DNA from: Chelativorans sp. AA-79 | GTDB lineage: Bacteria > Pseudomonadota > Alphaproteobacteria > Rhizobiales > Rhizobiaceae | Length of the DNA stretch: 64,000 nt | Direction: 5' to 3' | Assembly (NCBI RefSeq): GCF_029457495.1 | Contig: NZ_CP120363.1 | Coordinates: 62,001 to 126,000, forward strand | In this document: piece after piece, positions 8,534-16,827 of the stretch | How the letters are laid out: every line of letters begins with the position of its first letter | Position numbering within the stretch: position 1 is the first letter of the stretch | Notes under the pieces: generated by a model | Databases searched by the model: none | Told to the model about the DNA's origin: nothing | What the model saw: only the letters and a program-made list of their open reading frames with translations | Made by a program: the position numbers and the translations under genes

Positions 8534-8751
8534 TCGAAGTGGCACGTGAGCTCGACATGCAGTTCATTGCCGAAGGAATCGAAACGGAGGACCAGGCCAA
8601 CAAATTGGCCTACCTCGGTTGTACACTCGGCCAAGGCTACCGTTGCGGGCGTCCCGCCTCAGCGGCGACCACCCTCGAGCTTCTGCATCGCTTTTCGCAA
8701 CGGCCCGACAGTTCTTCAACATATAAAGTGCTTTATCGACTACGGGCATGA
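8530..8751 (+). pseudogene. C-terminal remnant of an EAL (c-di-GMP phosphodiesterase) domain
   Basis: The 73 residues read as the last part of an EAL domain: ARELDMQFIAEGIETEDQ, then YLGCTLGQGYRCGRP. The N-terminal catalytic motifs, including EAL itself, are absent, and no ribosome binding site is evident. The upstream part has been replaced by the end of the SDR-like gene, and the stop at 8749-8751 is 2 bp from the left end of the TniABQ transposon. It is a decayed fragment marking an old junction. Confidence 0.65.
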
Positions 8752-8753
8752 TG

Positions 8754-8879
8754 TGTCGCTCGGCACTTAATGATGAGAATCATGCTTCAATGATTTCAGA
8801 TGCTTACGCCAGCACTTAATTTGCGAATGGGCAGTTAATTCGATAATGCGCATTGGCTTTTGTCACTTAATGTGAGAAT
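8754..8879. repeat. Left-end repeat array of the TniABQ element
   Basis: Four direct copies of a roughly 17-bp unit of the form (G/T)CA(C/G)TTAAT..(T/G)..(G)A(G/T)AAT lie at about 8763-8780, 8812-8827, 8831-8847 and 8863-8879. The outermost is preceded by the terminal TGTCGCTCG. They precede tniA and are the probable TniA-binding sites. Confidence 0.65.
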
Positions 8880-8911
8880 GAGACTCGTGATGTTTTCCTC
8901 GCGAGCCTGCC

Positions 8912-10525
8912 ATGAGAGATCGGATCCCTGATGAGATCGACGAAGCGCTTTGGGATGAAGCTTGCCGAAGGGCAGATGCGCTCCGTGAATTCCTGAGGCG
9001 CAATCCTGACGGTGCGACCGCGGCAAACGTTTCGGGGCTCGCTGCCGGGATGAATGTGAGTCAGGCGACGGCCTACCGGCTGATCAAGCTGTTCCGCGTC
9101 GGCGGGACCGTTCTGTCTCTTGTCGATCGCAAGCGTGGACGGCCTGTGGGTCATCGTACGCTGGACGAGAAACGGGAGGAGATCGTTAGCAAGACTATCA
9201 AAAAGTTCTACTTGAAGCGGACCCGACCGACGATCTCGCAGTTGGTGCGGGACGTGCAGACGAACTGCATTTCGGTCGGGCTGAAGCCGCCACATCGCCG
9301 AACGATCGTCGCCCGCGTGAAGGACATCGACCTGCAGAAGCGCGCAAATCGGCGTGGCGAACAGAAAATCGTCAAGGCGACAACGGCCGTCCCCGGATCA
9401 TTCGAAGTCTCCCGTCCCCTGGCAGTGGTCCAGATCGACCATACCAAGGCAGACATCTTTGTCGTTGACGAGGAGACGCGGCAGCCGATCGGACGGCCAT
9501 GGCTGACGCTGGCGATGGATGTCTGCAGCCGGATGGTGACCGGCTTTTATCTCACGATGGAGGCGCCGTCCCGCCTGTCCACCAGCATGTGCCTGCTACA
9601 CTCCGTCTTCGACAAATCGGCATGGCTGCGGGAGCGCGAGATAACGGAGTCCTGGCCCGTCGCCGGTCTGCCGGACATGGTGCATGTTGACAATGGTGCC
9701 GACTTCCGAAGCCGGGCCTTCAAGCGAGGGTGCCAGGACGCGGGCATCGCGATCGAGTGGCGGCCACCCGGTGAGCCGCGTTTCGGCGGTCATATCGAGC
9801 GCCTGATCGGCACTCAGATGGGCAGGCTGCATCTCCTGCCCGGAACAACGTTCAGCAACGAACAGGAGTTGGGCGCCTATGACTCGAAGCGACATGCGGC
9901 ACTGACTCTGAGGGAGCTCGAGCGCTACATCGCTCTCGACATTGTCGGCGCTTATCATCAATCGATCCACAGCAGTCTGGGTCGACCGCCGATCGCGGTG
10001 TGGCGGGAGCACGAGGGCGAAATCCCGCTTCGGTTGCCGCAAGATCGAATGCGCTTCTGGCTGACGTTCCTGCCGGAGCAGGAGCGGACGTTGATGCCTG
10101 ACGGGATTCATCTGTTCAAACTGCGCTACTGGTCGCCGGCATTGAGCGCCGACGTCGGACGTTCTGACCGGCGCCTACTCGTAAAATATGATCCGCGCGA
10201 CATGGCGCGCATCTTCGTCCGGCGGCCATCGGGAAACTTCGTTGAGGCCCGTTATGCCGACGTGACCCTGCCCTCGATAACGCTACACGAGGCACTAACC
10301 GCCCGGCGTACCTTACGTGCGAAGGGCCGTCGCGAAGTCGACACCCGCGCCATCGTCCGCACCGCCGTCGCGCAGCGGGAATTGGTCGAGGCGGCAACCA
10401 ATAAGACGGCGGCTGCGCGACGCGGGAAGGCTTCTTCGAAATCGAAGGTGGATGATCGGGGATTGGGCTCGCTCCGCGGCGTCGACTCCAGCAAACCTGT
10501 ACCCTTTGTTGAGGATACAGATTGA
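8912..10525 (+). CDS. tniA: TniA-type transposase (DDE, Mu-transposase C domain)
   Basis: A 537-residue DDE transposase. The N-terminal region (about 1-140) is helical and HTH-like (AAGMNVSQATAYRLIK), the rve/RNase-H core spans about 165-330, and a Mu-type beta-barrel C domain follows (about 370-440). The catalytic triad is visible as Asp176 (QIDHTK), Asp260 (HVDNGADF) and Glu296 (HIER), with exactly 35 residues between the last two. It cuts and joins the element ends, probably together with TniB and TniQ. The left-end repeats lie immediately upstream; the ribosome binding site is weak. Confidence 0.92.
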   Translation: MRDRIPDEIDEALWDEACRRADALREFLRRNPDGATAANVSGLAAGMNVSQATAYRLIKLFRVGGTVLSLVDRKRGRPVGHRTLDEKREEIVSKTIKKFYLKRTRPTISQLVRDVQTNCISVGLKPPHRRTIVARVKDIDLQKRANRRGEQKIVKATTAVPGSFEVSRPLAVVQIDHTKADIFVVDEETRQPIGRPWLTLAMDVCSRMVTGFYLTMEAPSRLSTSMCLLHSVFDKSAWLREREITESWPVAGLPDMVHVDNGADFRSRAFKRGCQDAGIAIEWRPPGEPRFGGHIERLIGTQMGRLHLLPGTTFSNEQELGAYDSKRHAALTLRELERYIALDIVGAYHQSIHSSLGRPPIAVWREHEGEIPLRLPQDRMRFWLTFLPEQERTLMPDGIHLFKLRYWSPALSADVGRSDRRLLVKYDPRDMARIFVRRPSGNFVEARYADVTLPSITLHEALTARRTLRAKGRREVDTRAIVRTAVAQRELVEAATNKTAAARRGKASSKSKVDDRGLGSLRGVDSSKPVPFVEDTD

Positions 10526-10538
10526 GCTGGAGTGAAAC

Positions 10539-11420
10539 ATGAGCGATCAAATCTCCCACCTGACCGCCGGCGCCGGCGCACTGCTTGCCGAAACGGACGA
10601 GCGGCGCATTCGCGCGATACGATCGCGCCGATGGGTGCTCTACCCACGCGCCAAGCAGGCGCTCGATCGGCTGAGCCGGCTTCTCGACCATCCACGCGGC
10701 ACACGCATGCCTTCTGTCGCGATCTATGGCGACAGTGGCATGGGCAAGACCATGATCATGAAGCGGTTCCGGGACGAACACCCGCCGTGCTTCAACCCGG
10801 TGACGGGTACGCTGAAGACGCCCGTTCTGGCCATGGAGATGACGAGCCGGCCCGGCGAGCGGCGGTTCTACGCCGAACTGCTCACCCTTCTCGGCGCACC
10901 ACAGAGGCCACGCGCCGATATCGCCCAGATGGAGCAAGCGGCGCTACGCATCATGGAGGCCATCGGTGTGCAGGTGCTGGTGATCGACGAGGTGCACAAC
11001 ATTCTCGCCGGATCTTATCGCGAGCAGCGCATTGTCCTGAACACGCTGCGTTTCCTCAGCAATCGTCTGCAGATCTCCCTGGTCTGCTTCGGCGTTAACG
11101 AGGCGCGCGAGGCGATCGGTGGCGACGTCCAGCTTGCACGCCGGTTTGAGCAGTTCACCTTGAGCAGGTGGGCGGCGAACGAGCAGTTCGAGACGCTGGT
11201 GGCATCGATCCTGCGCAATACGCCGCTGCGTCGACCCTCGGTGCTCACGCCGAAATCACTGCGACGGATTCTGCAGATAACCGAGGGCATCACCGCCAGC
11301 ATCTTCCACATGATCAACGACCTCGCGGTTGACGCCATCGAACGCGGCCAAGAGCATATTGCAGACGAATCTGTCGAAAACTGGGAGCCGGAGTTCGAGG
11401 CCGAGGCGGCGTTCGCATGA
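10539..11420 (+). CDS. tniB: TniB-type AAA+ transposition ATPase
   Basis: A 293-residue AAA ATPase with Walker A GDSGMGKT (64-71) and Walker B VLVIDE (146-151), followed by EVHNIL. TniB/TnsC-type proteins polymerise on target DNA and recruit the transposase. It starts 13 bp after tniA, with GGAGTG upstream, and its stop overlaps the tniQ start by 4 bp. Its position and length fit the Tn5053 family. Confidence 0.92.
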   Translation: MSDQISHLTAGAGALLAETDERRIRAIRSRRWVLYPRAKQALDRLSRLLDHPRGTRMPSVAIYGDSGMGKTMIMKRFRDEHPPCFNPVTGTLKTPVLAMEMTSRPGERRFYAELLTLLGAPQRPRADIAQMEQAALRIMEAIGVQVLVIDEVHNILAGSYREQRIVLNTLRFLSNRLQISLVCFGVNEAREAIGGDVQLARRFEQFTLSRWAANEQFETLVASILRNTPLRRPSVLTPKSLRRILQITEGITASIFHMINDLAVDAIERGQEHIADESVENWEPEFEAEAAFA

Positions 11421-12283
11421 CGGAGACCGCGCCGCCACGGCAGTTGCCAGTGAGATTGCCGCCCTACCCTGACGAGCTTCTGTCGTCTTGGATCAGTCGC
11501 CATGCCGCCTTCTACGCGGTTCCGCCGCTCGTCATGCTCCAGCATTGCCTGCCGGAGGCCTCCTCATTGCGAGCAGTCGATCTCCATCTGAGCGGCGATC
11601 AGGAAGTCCGCCTCGCCAGTATTTTCGCCGCCAAACCGGCTGTTTTACGTCGAATGACCTTCATCAATGTGCCGAAGTCGTCGCATCGACTAATCGCCGC
11701 GAGGCCGGCACAGACCTGTGCACGTTGCAGCCCCGGTAGCGCGGAACCAGCGCCAATCCTGCGAAACCAGCTGCTGGGGTGGCGGATTACCTGCGTACAT
11801 TGCGGAACACTACTACGAGGGTTCGGAAAAGGTGAACTTCGCTCCCCTTTCCGGCAAAATCACCGTGCGGCTCTGCGGGGTGAAAAGCTGCTCGACGACG
11901 AAGCCGAACGCGGCATTCGAACCTGGACATCGGCGACCGAAATCGCCCGGCTTCTGTTGATGCGGCGAGTGATCTGGCCCCTACCGCGCGAGCACGAGCT
12001 TTGGCGCTACCGGGTGCTCGGCGCCATCATTCCCGATCTCGACCATGTCGTTGCCGAGCAATTGCAGAATCTGCCCACACCTGCAAAGCCGATCCTGCCG
12101 CTCGATATGCGGCCGGCTCTGCTGGCCGGCGTTGCCATCGTCGAGCGCGCCGGCCCGGAAATGCTCCGGATGCTGCGTGGGCACATGATGGGCGACAACC
12201 GGGCCCGATTCTCTGACGCCGCAGAGAACATGATAGCTCAAGCCGGCACGCTGCGAGCTTCTAGGCAAATGCAGTTAATTTGA
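11417..12283 (+). CDS. tniQ: TniQ family transposition/target-selection protein
   Basis: A 288-residue TniQ protein with the family N-terminus (LPPYPDELLSSWISRHA) and a zinc-binding set CARC (Cys101, Cys104) and CVHC (Cys126, Cys129). TniQ links target recognition to the TniAB machinery. The start overlaps tniB (ATGA). The stop lies inside a copy of the terminal repeat at 12271-12287, showing how compact the right end is. No guide system or DNA-binding partner gene is nearby. Confidence 0.9.
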   Translation: MTETAPPRQLPVRLPPYPDELLSSWISRHAAFYAVPPLVMLQHCLPEASSLRAVDLHLSGDQEVRLASIFAAKPAVLRRMTFINVPKSSHRLIAARPAQTCARCSPGSAEPAPILRNQLLGWRITCVHCGTLLRGFGKGELRSPFRQNHRAALRGEKLLDDEAERGIRTWTSATEIARLLLMRRVIWPLPREHELWRYRVLGAIIPDLDHVVAEQLQNLPTPAKPILPLDMRPALLAGVAIVERAGPEMLRMLRGHMMGDNRARFSDAAENMIAQAGTLRASRQMQLI

Positions 12284-12366
12284 GAATCTGGCTGCAGGAA
12301 TTCTCACGATTAAGTGCCTAACCCGGGCAAAACCACCGCATTCTTGCATTTAAATGCCAAGCGACA
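12271..12366. repeat. Right-end repeat array of the TniABQ element
   Basis: Three repeat units: GCAGTTAATTTGAGAAT at 12271-12287 (same orientation as the left end), an inverted unit at 12300-12318 (ATTCTCACGATTAAGTGCC), and the inverted terminal unit at 12340-12366 ending GCCAAGCGACA. The terminal unit supplies the last 15 codons of the interrupted repC frame. Confidence 0.65.
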
Positions 12367-12935
12367 TTCTCCTCCATGCCTGCGTCGATCATCTTGACGA
12401 TATCCCGGCGCAAAAGCGTTAAGCGTTCCTTGGCGACGCGGAAGGCCTTCTTTTCGGCCTGGACGGCTTCAGCCAGATCTTTGAATTCCTCTGCGCGGGC
12501 AACGATCGGTGAAAGGTCGAAGCCGTAGGCCTGCTCGATCTCCCCTCCCCTGCCCTTGCGAGCGAAGCGCTTCCCGTTGGGACTGTCCCGGCGGATGATC
12601 AGGCCGCATTCCACCAGTACGGCGAGATGACGGCGCAACGTCGTGGCCGGCATTCCATTGGCGCGCGCCATCAACTGCTCGTTCGAGGGCCAAACGATCA
12701 GCTCTGCCGAACCTGTGAACTCCGTCTCACGATGAAACGACAACAGGGCGTTCAGGATAGCCAGCGATCTGTCGGTCGCGCCAAGGAGATCACGGGCTTC
12801 ACGGATGTACTGGAAAGTGTGCCACTTGTTCACAGTGACATCATCGGCAATGGTCTTTGCCGCCGTCTGAGTTGCGAGATGGCCAAGCGTTATTGGTCGC
12901 CGCCCAAAGGGCGTCGTTGAAACGTACGTCTGCAT
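12318..12935 (-). pseudogene. repC: repC replication initiator, truncated by the TniABQ element
   Basis: The 205-residue frame starts like RepC (MQTYVSTTPFGRRPITL) and carries the conserved N-terminal DNA-binding half (MPATTLRRHLAVL, RRDSPNGKRFARKGRGGEIEQAYGF in part, LTLLRRDIVKMID). Family members run to about 400 residues. Here homology stops at GMEEN, exactly where the transposon terminus TGTCGCT begins; the last 15 residues (VAWHLNARMRWFCPG) are transposon-encoded. The missing half is not found on the other side of the transposon. RepC initiates replication of repABC plasmids, so the truncation should abolish initiation from this module. Confidence 0.87.
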
Positions 12936-12993
12936 TTCTCTCTCACCTATCGTTAGGCAAAAGAAATCCGCTCACCGAATTGGCGCTAAACGC

Positions 12994-13080
12994 TTGACAC
13001 TGATTCGCGGAAATGAGATTCTCTGATTGTCTAGATCGGAGAAGGGCTTCCGCGGTTCGCCGTCGGGGCCTTTTTCTTTT
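12994..13080 (+). ncRNA. Counter-transcribed antisense RNA between repB and repC (incA-type)
   Basis: In repABC plasmids a small RNA antisense to the repB-repC leader limits RepC synthesis. In this intergenic region the plus strand has TTGACA (12994-12999), a 17-bp spacer and GATTCT (13017-13022). These are followed by a roughly 50-nt transcript that would end in a terminator hairpin at 13045-13070 plus a T-tract. Its position and its orientation opposite to repC fit the known arrangement. The -10 box is weak, so the exact start is uncertain. Confidence 0.62.
13045..13080 (+). terminator. Intrinsic terminator of the antisense RNA
   Basis: GGCTTCCGCGG (13045-13055) pairs with CCGTCGGGGCC (13060-13070) around a TTCG tetraloop, with two G-U pairs and one mismatch. 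TTTTTCTTTT (13071-13080) follows directly. Confidence 0.65.
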
Positions 13081-13094
13081 GCGGTTTGTAACTC

Positions 13095-14111
13095 CTATTG
13101 CTCGGACACGTCCTTCCTGAATGCCTCATAAAGGTCATCCAATCGCTCCGCGATGAACGCCGCGAATTTCGGGCCGTCCGCATTGCCGATGGCAAGCGTT
13201 GCGGATTTCCCATTGTCTTTCAGCCTGACACTGACGGACCTATCTTGAGGCACCCAAGCCTGAGAGTTGCGAGCCTGACCTGTGACGGGCTTACGCGCGC
13301 CCATATCGGTCTTCATAGCGGCAAGCAGCGTATTGAACCTGTCGTCTGACGAAGCGTCCAGGAAACTGCGCTTTCTAATGGTATCGGCAACGATCTGCGT
13401 ACTGCTGTCGATACCGTAAAGCTGCAGGAAATCCTCCCACCTGTTGCGACCGATGCTTGGCGCCTTGCCGATTGCGTGCAGAATGTCTTTCGGAATTGAC
13501 GTCCCGATCTTGATCATTTCTGATACGTGCGACTTGCCGGTTGATAGAGAGGCGCAAATCGTCTCTCTTTTGTAGCCAGCTTCCTGCTGCGCTACAGCAA
13601 ACAAGCATTTTTCGATGAATGACAGATCTTCCCTGGACGTGTTCTCCTCACCTTGGAATATGACGGCTTCTTCGTCCGTGAGCTCACGGACTGCAGCACG
13701 AAATTTGATGCCAAGTATCTTCGCAGCCGCCAAACGCCGCCGCCCATATACGATCTGGAACGATCCGATGTCGTTAGAAACCGGCCGCACCAGACCGGGC
13801 ACGATCTGTCCTCGCACACGCATGGACTCGACGATGTCCGAGACCGCCGCGTCATCGTAAGCGCTATCGAAACGGTCTGGGATCAAGGACGGAAGAATAG
13901 TGTCCGGGTCCAACTCGACGGTATGGTCCCCTTCCCTAAGTAATTTGTCGGCAATCTCGCTTCGCTCCTGCATCTGTCGAACGCCGGCGGCGACTTTGAG
14001 CAAGTGCGGCGATTTGCTTTTCACGCTGGCGCTGTCAGCCACGCCTTGATCATCATCGTTGATCTGACTGAGCACTGCGGTGAACATGCCTTTTGAGTCT
14101 TTCCGGCTCAT
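13095..14111 (-). CDS. repB: RepB, ParB-type plasmid partition protein
   Basis: A 338-residue RepB/ParB. The ParB N-terminal domain is visible around residues 60-150 (SLIPDRF, MRVRGQIVPGLVRPV, YGRRRLAAAK, FQGEENTSREDLS), followed by the HTH region (RETICASLSTGKSHVSEMIKIG) and a RepB-type C-terminus. It binds parS and acts with RepA to segregate the replicon. The gene overlaps repA by 4 bp (ATGA). Three matching parS palindromes lie at 16713-16843. Confidence 0.93.
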   Translation of the reverse strand: MSRKDSKGMFTAVLSQINDDDQGVADSASVKSKSPHLLKVAAGVRQMQERSEIADKLLREGDHTVELDPDTILPSLIPDRFDSAYDDAAVSDIVESMRVRGQIVPGLVRPVSNDIGSFQIVYGRRRLAAAKILGIKFRAAVRELTDEEAVIFQGEENTSREDLSFIEKCLFAVAQQEAGYKRETICASLSTGKSHVSEMIKIGTSIPKDILHAIGKAPSIGRNRWEDFLQLYGIDSSTQIVADTIRKRSFLDASSDDRFNTLLAAMKTDMGARKPVTGQARNSQAWVPQDRSVSVRLKDNGKSATLAIGNADGPKFAAFIAERLDDLYEAFRKDVSEQ

Positions 14112-15289
14112 TCTTCACGTCCCCATGCGTTCGTGACCAGGCCCTCAATCTCGGCGTTCGCTGCATTGATCGACTCGATTGCTCGGTCATAGGTCTTTGG
14201 CGCAGAGAATTTCGAGCGCTGAACCTCATACAGACTTTGCTTCCACGTCAGCGCATCAGCAACAGCTGTCGACTTGATGACCGGATTGAGAAGTAGATCG
14301 TCACCGAAAACTTGGCGCATCAACGCCTGCATATTCGCCTGTGGATGATCGTTCGGCTCGAATTTGGTAATTAGGAACTTTGCAAAATCCCAACGGGCAC
14401 CTGTTCCCGCTTGATCGAGGATTTGCATGTAGGACGCTGCTAGTTCGAGAAACTTGCCTGTGCTGTCGACATCCAACATGTGGGCGGGCACCGGTATCAA
14501 AACACCAGTTGCCGCCGTCAGTGATGACAGCGTTAGGAAGTTTAGCGTTGGCGCACAGTCGAGAAGAATGACGTCATAATTCTCGGTGACCTGCTCAAGC
14601 GCCTGAGATACACGCAGGAGAAAACCCGTTCCTCCGGACTTGCGCATCTCAATTGCGACAGCCGTTTCAAATTCCGTCAGTTCAAGTCCGGCGCAAATCA
14701 CGTCGAAACCGACTATGTGTGTTCTGTGGACGATCTGATCTGTAGGTATTGGATCCTCGAACCGGATGGAAGAGTACAGAGTTTCGCCCTCGCGATAATC
14801 AAACCCCGGAATAGCGCCGTGCAGGCTTGTCAATGAGGCTTGCGGATCCATGTCAACGGCCAGGACGCGATATCCACGAAGCGCCAGCCAATGGCCCAGG
14901 TGAATCGCCGTCGACGTCTTCGATGATCCGCCCTTGAAGTTCGTTATCGCAATGATCTGGCATGATTCATCGGCGATGCGGCGCGGGTTCATCCACTTCT
15001 TTCGCCCTTTCTCAGCCAGCAGAAGTCGCAATTCAAGGACCTGCTCGAGAGAGTAGAGCCTACGACCGTTGGATGTCGTCTCCGGTTCTGGCCCCTGCCC
15101 CTTCAGCGAAATCTGGCGGATGTAGGCCTCTGTCACACCGAGCAACGCGGCGGTCTCAGAGGATGAAAACTTGCGCATCGAGCGAGTGGCATCCGGCGGA
15201 TATTGCGCGAGCGACAAATTCGTCAAAGCCGTGTCGAGCTTTGTCGAAAACGTCTGCATGAAATGCAGGCTGCTCAGATGCCGAGTCAT
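14108..15289 (-). CDS. repA: RepA, ParA-type partition ATPase and operon repressor
   Basis: A 393-residue RepA. An N-terminal MerR-like HTH (about 40-95, SSSETAALLGVTEAYIRQIS) precedes a deviant Walker A KGGSSKT (119-125), the VDMDPQASLT motif and LLDCAPTLNFLTLSS. ParA-type ATPases move plasmid copies and, in repABC, repress their own operon with RepB. repA is the first gene of the operon repA-repB-(ctRNA)-repC. A long dyad lies about 90 bp upstream at 15364-15400. The first ATG is used; a second Met at residue 11 is possible. Confidence 0.93.
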   Translation of the reverse strand: MTRHLSSLHFMQTFSTKLDTALTNLSLAQYPPDATRSMRKFSSSETAALLGVTEAYIRQISLKGQGPEPETTSNGRRLYSLEQVLELRLLLAEKGRKKWMNPRRIADESCQIIAITNFKGGSSKTSTAIHLGHWLALRGYRVLAVDMDPQASLTSLHGAIPGFDYREGETLYSSIRFEDPIPTDQIVHRTHIVGFDVICAGLELTEFETAVAIEMRKSGGTGFLLRVSQALEQVTENYDVILLDCAPTLNFLTLSSLTAATGVLIPVPAHMLDVDSTGKFLELAASYMQILDQAGTGARWDFAKFLITKFEPNDHPQANMQALMRQVFGDDLLLNPVIKSTAVADALTWKQSLYEVQRSKFSAPKTYDRAIESINAANAEIEGLVTNAWGREE

Positions 15290-15363
15290 TCAGTCTCCCC
15301 TCTCACCGAAATCTCGCCACATCGTCACTCGACAATGGTTAACAAATTATGAAACAGCCACTA

Positions 15364-15400
15364 CTACGGTGAGAAATCGAATTTCGAGCTTTTTCCGTAG
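15364..15400. promoter_or_regulatory. 37-bp symmetric dyad upstream of repA
   Basis: The segment reads CTACGG, seven bases, TCGAATTTCGA, seven bases, CCGTAG. It is a nested dyad with perfect outer (6-bp) and inner (5+1+5) arms and equal spacers, centred about 93 bp upstream of the repA ATG. RepA autoregulates through operators at this kind of position, so this is a good operator candidate. Confidence 0.52.
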
Positions 15401-15757
15401 CATTTAGTAATCTGATTCTGGTTCTCCGGGCAACCTTACGCAGATTGTAGTGGTATCTCGGTTTCAAATTCGGCTCACGATCCCGACCAAGACGGACAAC
15501 CGAGCAATGTTGGGCGGCCTAGTATGGCGGTTCTCGGACCTTCCCGCGCCCATATTGCTGCCGGCAGCGGACGTTCGGCTAAGGCTGTCGGATTTGTGCG
15601 CCGTGATCCGTCTTGTAAGTGGCCCCTACCCTCGGCGGGCCGGTCAATTTGCAAAGGAACAATGTGAAGCTCGTTCCGCTCATCCATCATGGAACCTTCG
15701 CCCTGCTGGGTTCGCCTGCATGGACGTGGTCGACCGACTGAAGGAGGAAAGAGGACA
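15401..15757. other. Intergenic region between repA promoter and DUF899 gene
   Basis: No coding frame with a plausible start or recognisable protein was found. The only clear site is AAGGAGG at 15741-15747, the ribosome binding site of the DUF899 gene. Confidence 0.4.
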
Positions 15758-16450
15758 ATGAAGACACCACCGATCGTCTCGGCACAGGAGTGGAAGAACG
15801 CGCGCGAGAAGCTGCTCGTGGAGGAGAAGGAGTTCACCCGCGCCCGCGACGCGATTGCCGCCAAACGCCGGCGGATGCCGTGGATGGCCGTCGAGAAGGA
15901 CTACCGGTTCGAGGGCGCGAACGGACCGGCGAGCCTCCTCGACCTGTTCGAGGGGCGCAGGCAGCTAATCGTCTATCGCTTCTTCTATGGGCCTGAGGTC
16001 ACTCCCAACGCGGAAGGAGATGCGTATCCGGAACGGGGCTGTGTTGGCTGCTCGTTCCTCGCCGATCAAGTCGCACATCCGGCTCATCTCAACGCTCGCG
16101 ACACCACGCTTGCTTTCGTCTCGCGCGCGCCCCAGGCCGAGATCCAAGGCTTGAAGAAGCGGATGGGATGGACGGAGATCCCTTGGTACACGATCGTCGA
16201 CGACTTCGACACGGACTTCGATGTCCGCGAGTGGCACGGGACCAACGCCTTCATCCGCGAGAGCGAAGGGATCTTCCGCACCTACTTCGTCAACAGCCGC
16301 GGCGATGAGGCGATGGGGAGCACATGGAGCTACCTCGACATTACCGCGCTGGGGCGCCAGGAGGAGTGGGAGGACTCGCCGGTCGGCTACCCGCAGACGC
16401 CCCCTTATAAGTGGTGGAACTATCACGATGCGTACGGCGAGAATGCGTGA
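15758..16450 (+). CDS. DUF899 family (thioredoxin-like) protein
   Basis: A 230-residue protein of the DUF899 family, a thioredoxin-like fold. Visible landmarks are SAQEWKNAREKLLVEEKEFTR in part at the N-terminus, RRRMPWM, QLIVYRFF, the paired cysteines in RGCVGCSFLAD, and WSYLDITALGRQEEWED. The function is unknown; CVGC could be redox-active. ATG 15758 is selected for the AAGGAGG upstream and because homology starts at KTPPIVS. It is monocistronic and sits between the repABC operon and the parS sites, so it is plasmid cargo. Confidence 0.82.
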   Translation: MKTPPIVSAQEWKNAREKLLVEEKEFTRARDAIAAKRRRMPWMAVEKDYRFEGANGPASLLDLFEGRRQLIVYRFFYGPEVTPNAEGDAYPERGCVGCSFLADQVAHPAHLNARDTTLAFVSRAPQAEIQGLKKRMGWTEIPWYTIVDDFDTDFDVREWHGTNAFIRESEGIFRTYFVNSRGDEAMGSTWSYLDITALGRQEEWEDSPVGYPQTPPYKWWNYHDAYGENA

Positions 16451-16712
16451 CCGCCGACACCGCAGGGATACCGGCAGAACGGCCGCTCTTCGAAGGTCGG
16501 CGAGCGGTCGACTCACGCCGCAGAGCGAGCGGTGGGTTTTAAAGAGCGCACGGAATGACGGCTTCTAGTGACCTCAGCCGTTCCTGCCAGTTGCAGCAGG
16601 CGACCGCTCGCCACCCACAGCCGGTACTTGGACTGAGGCATTACCCAGATTGTCGGCGCAAACCAGATGGCTCTGGGACTCGGACATCAGTGCGAATGCC
16701 TGTAAGGGCAAT

Positions 16713-16728
16713 GTTCCCAGCTGGGAAC
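16713..16728. other. parS site 1 (GTTCCCAGCTGGGAAC)
   Basis: A perfect 16-bp palindrome matching the GTT....GC....AAC pattern described for repABC centromeres. It is the first of three identical copies. Confidence 0.77.
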
Positions 16729-16758
16729 ACTGATGAATTCGGCCAGCACTCCACTGCA

Positions 16759-16774
16759 GTTCCCAGCTGGGAAC
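16759..16774. other. parS site 2 (GTTCCCAGCTGGGAAC)
   Basis: Second identical 16-bp palindrome, starting 46 bp after the first. RepB is the expected ligand. Confidence 0.77.
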
Positions 16775-16827
16775 GCACAATATCGCGGCCCCACCTTTGC
16801 TGGGGTTTCTACCCACTTGAAATGGGA

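Larger units (their letters stand above)
8754..12366. mobile_element. Cargo-free TniA-TniB-TniQ transposon (Tn5053/Tn552-like)
   Basis: The element is bounded by matching termini: TGTCGCTCGGCACTTAAT at 8754 on the plus strand and TGTCGCTTGGCATTTAAA read inward from 12366 on the minus strand. Each end carries further copies of a GCACTTAAT...GAGAAT-type repeat, as expected for transposase-binding sites of Mu/Tn7/Tn5053-type elements. Only tniA, tniB and tniQ lie inside; there is no resolvase and no cargo. The adjacent 5-mers are TGATG (left) and TTCTC (right), so there is no target duplication. The left flank is an EAL remnant and the right flank is repC, so sequence on one side was deleted or rearranged after insertion. 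Confidence 0.8.

Noticed and set aside
8744..12327. CGGGCA on both sides of the TniABQ element as a target-site duplication
   Set aside because: The right copy at about 12324 is inside the element once the true TGTCGCT terminus at 12366 is recognised; the flanks at the true ends do not match.
8754..12366. CRISPR-associated transposon
   Set aside because: TniA/TniB/TniQ are present but no cas gene, repeat array or cargo lies inside or beside the element.
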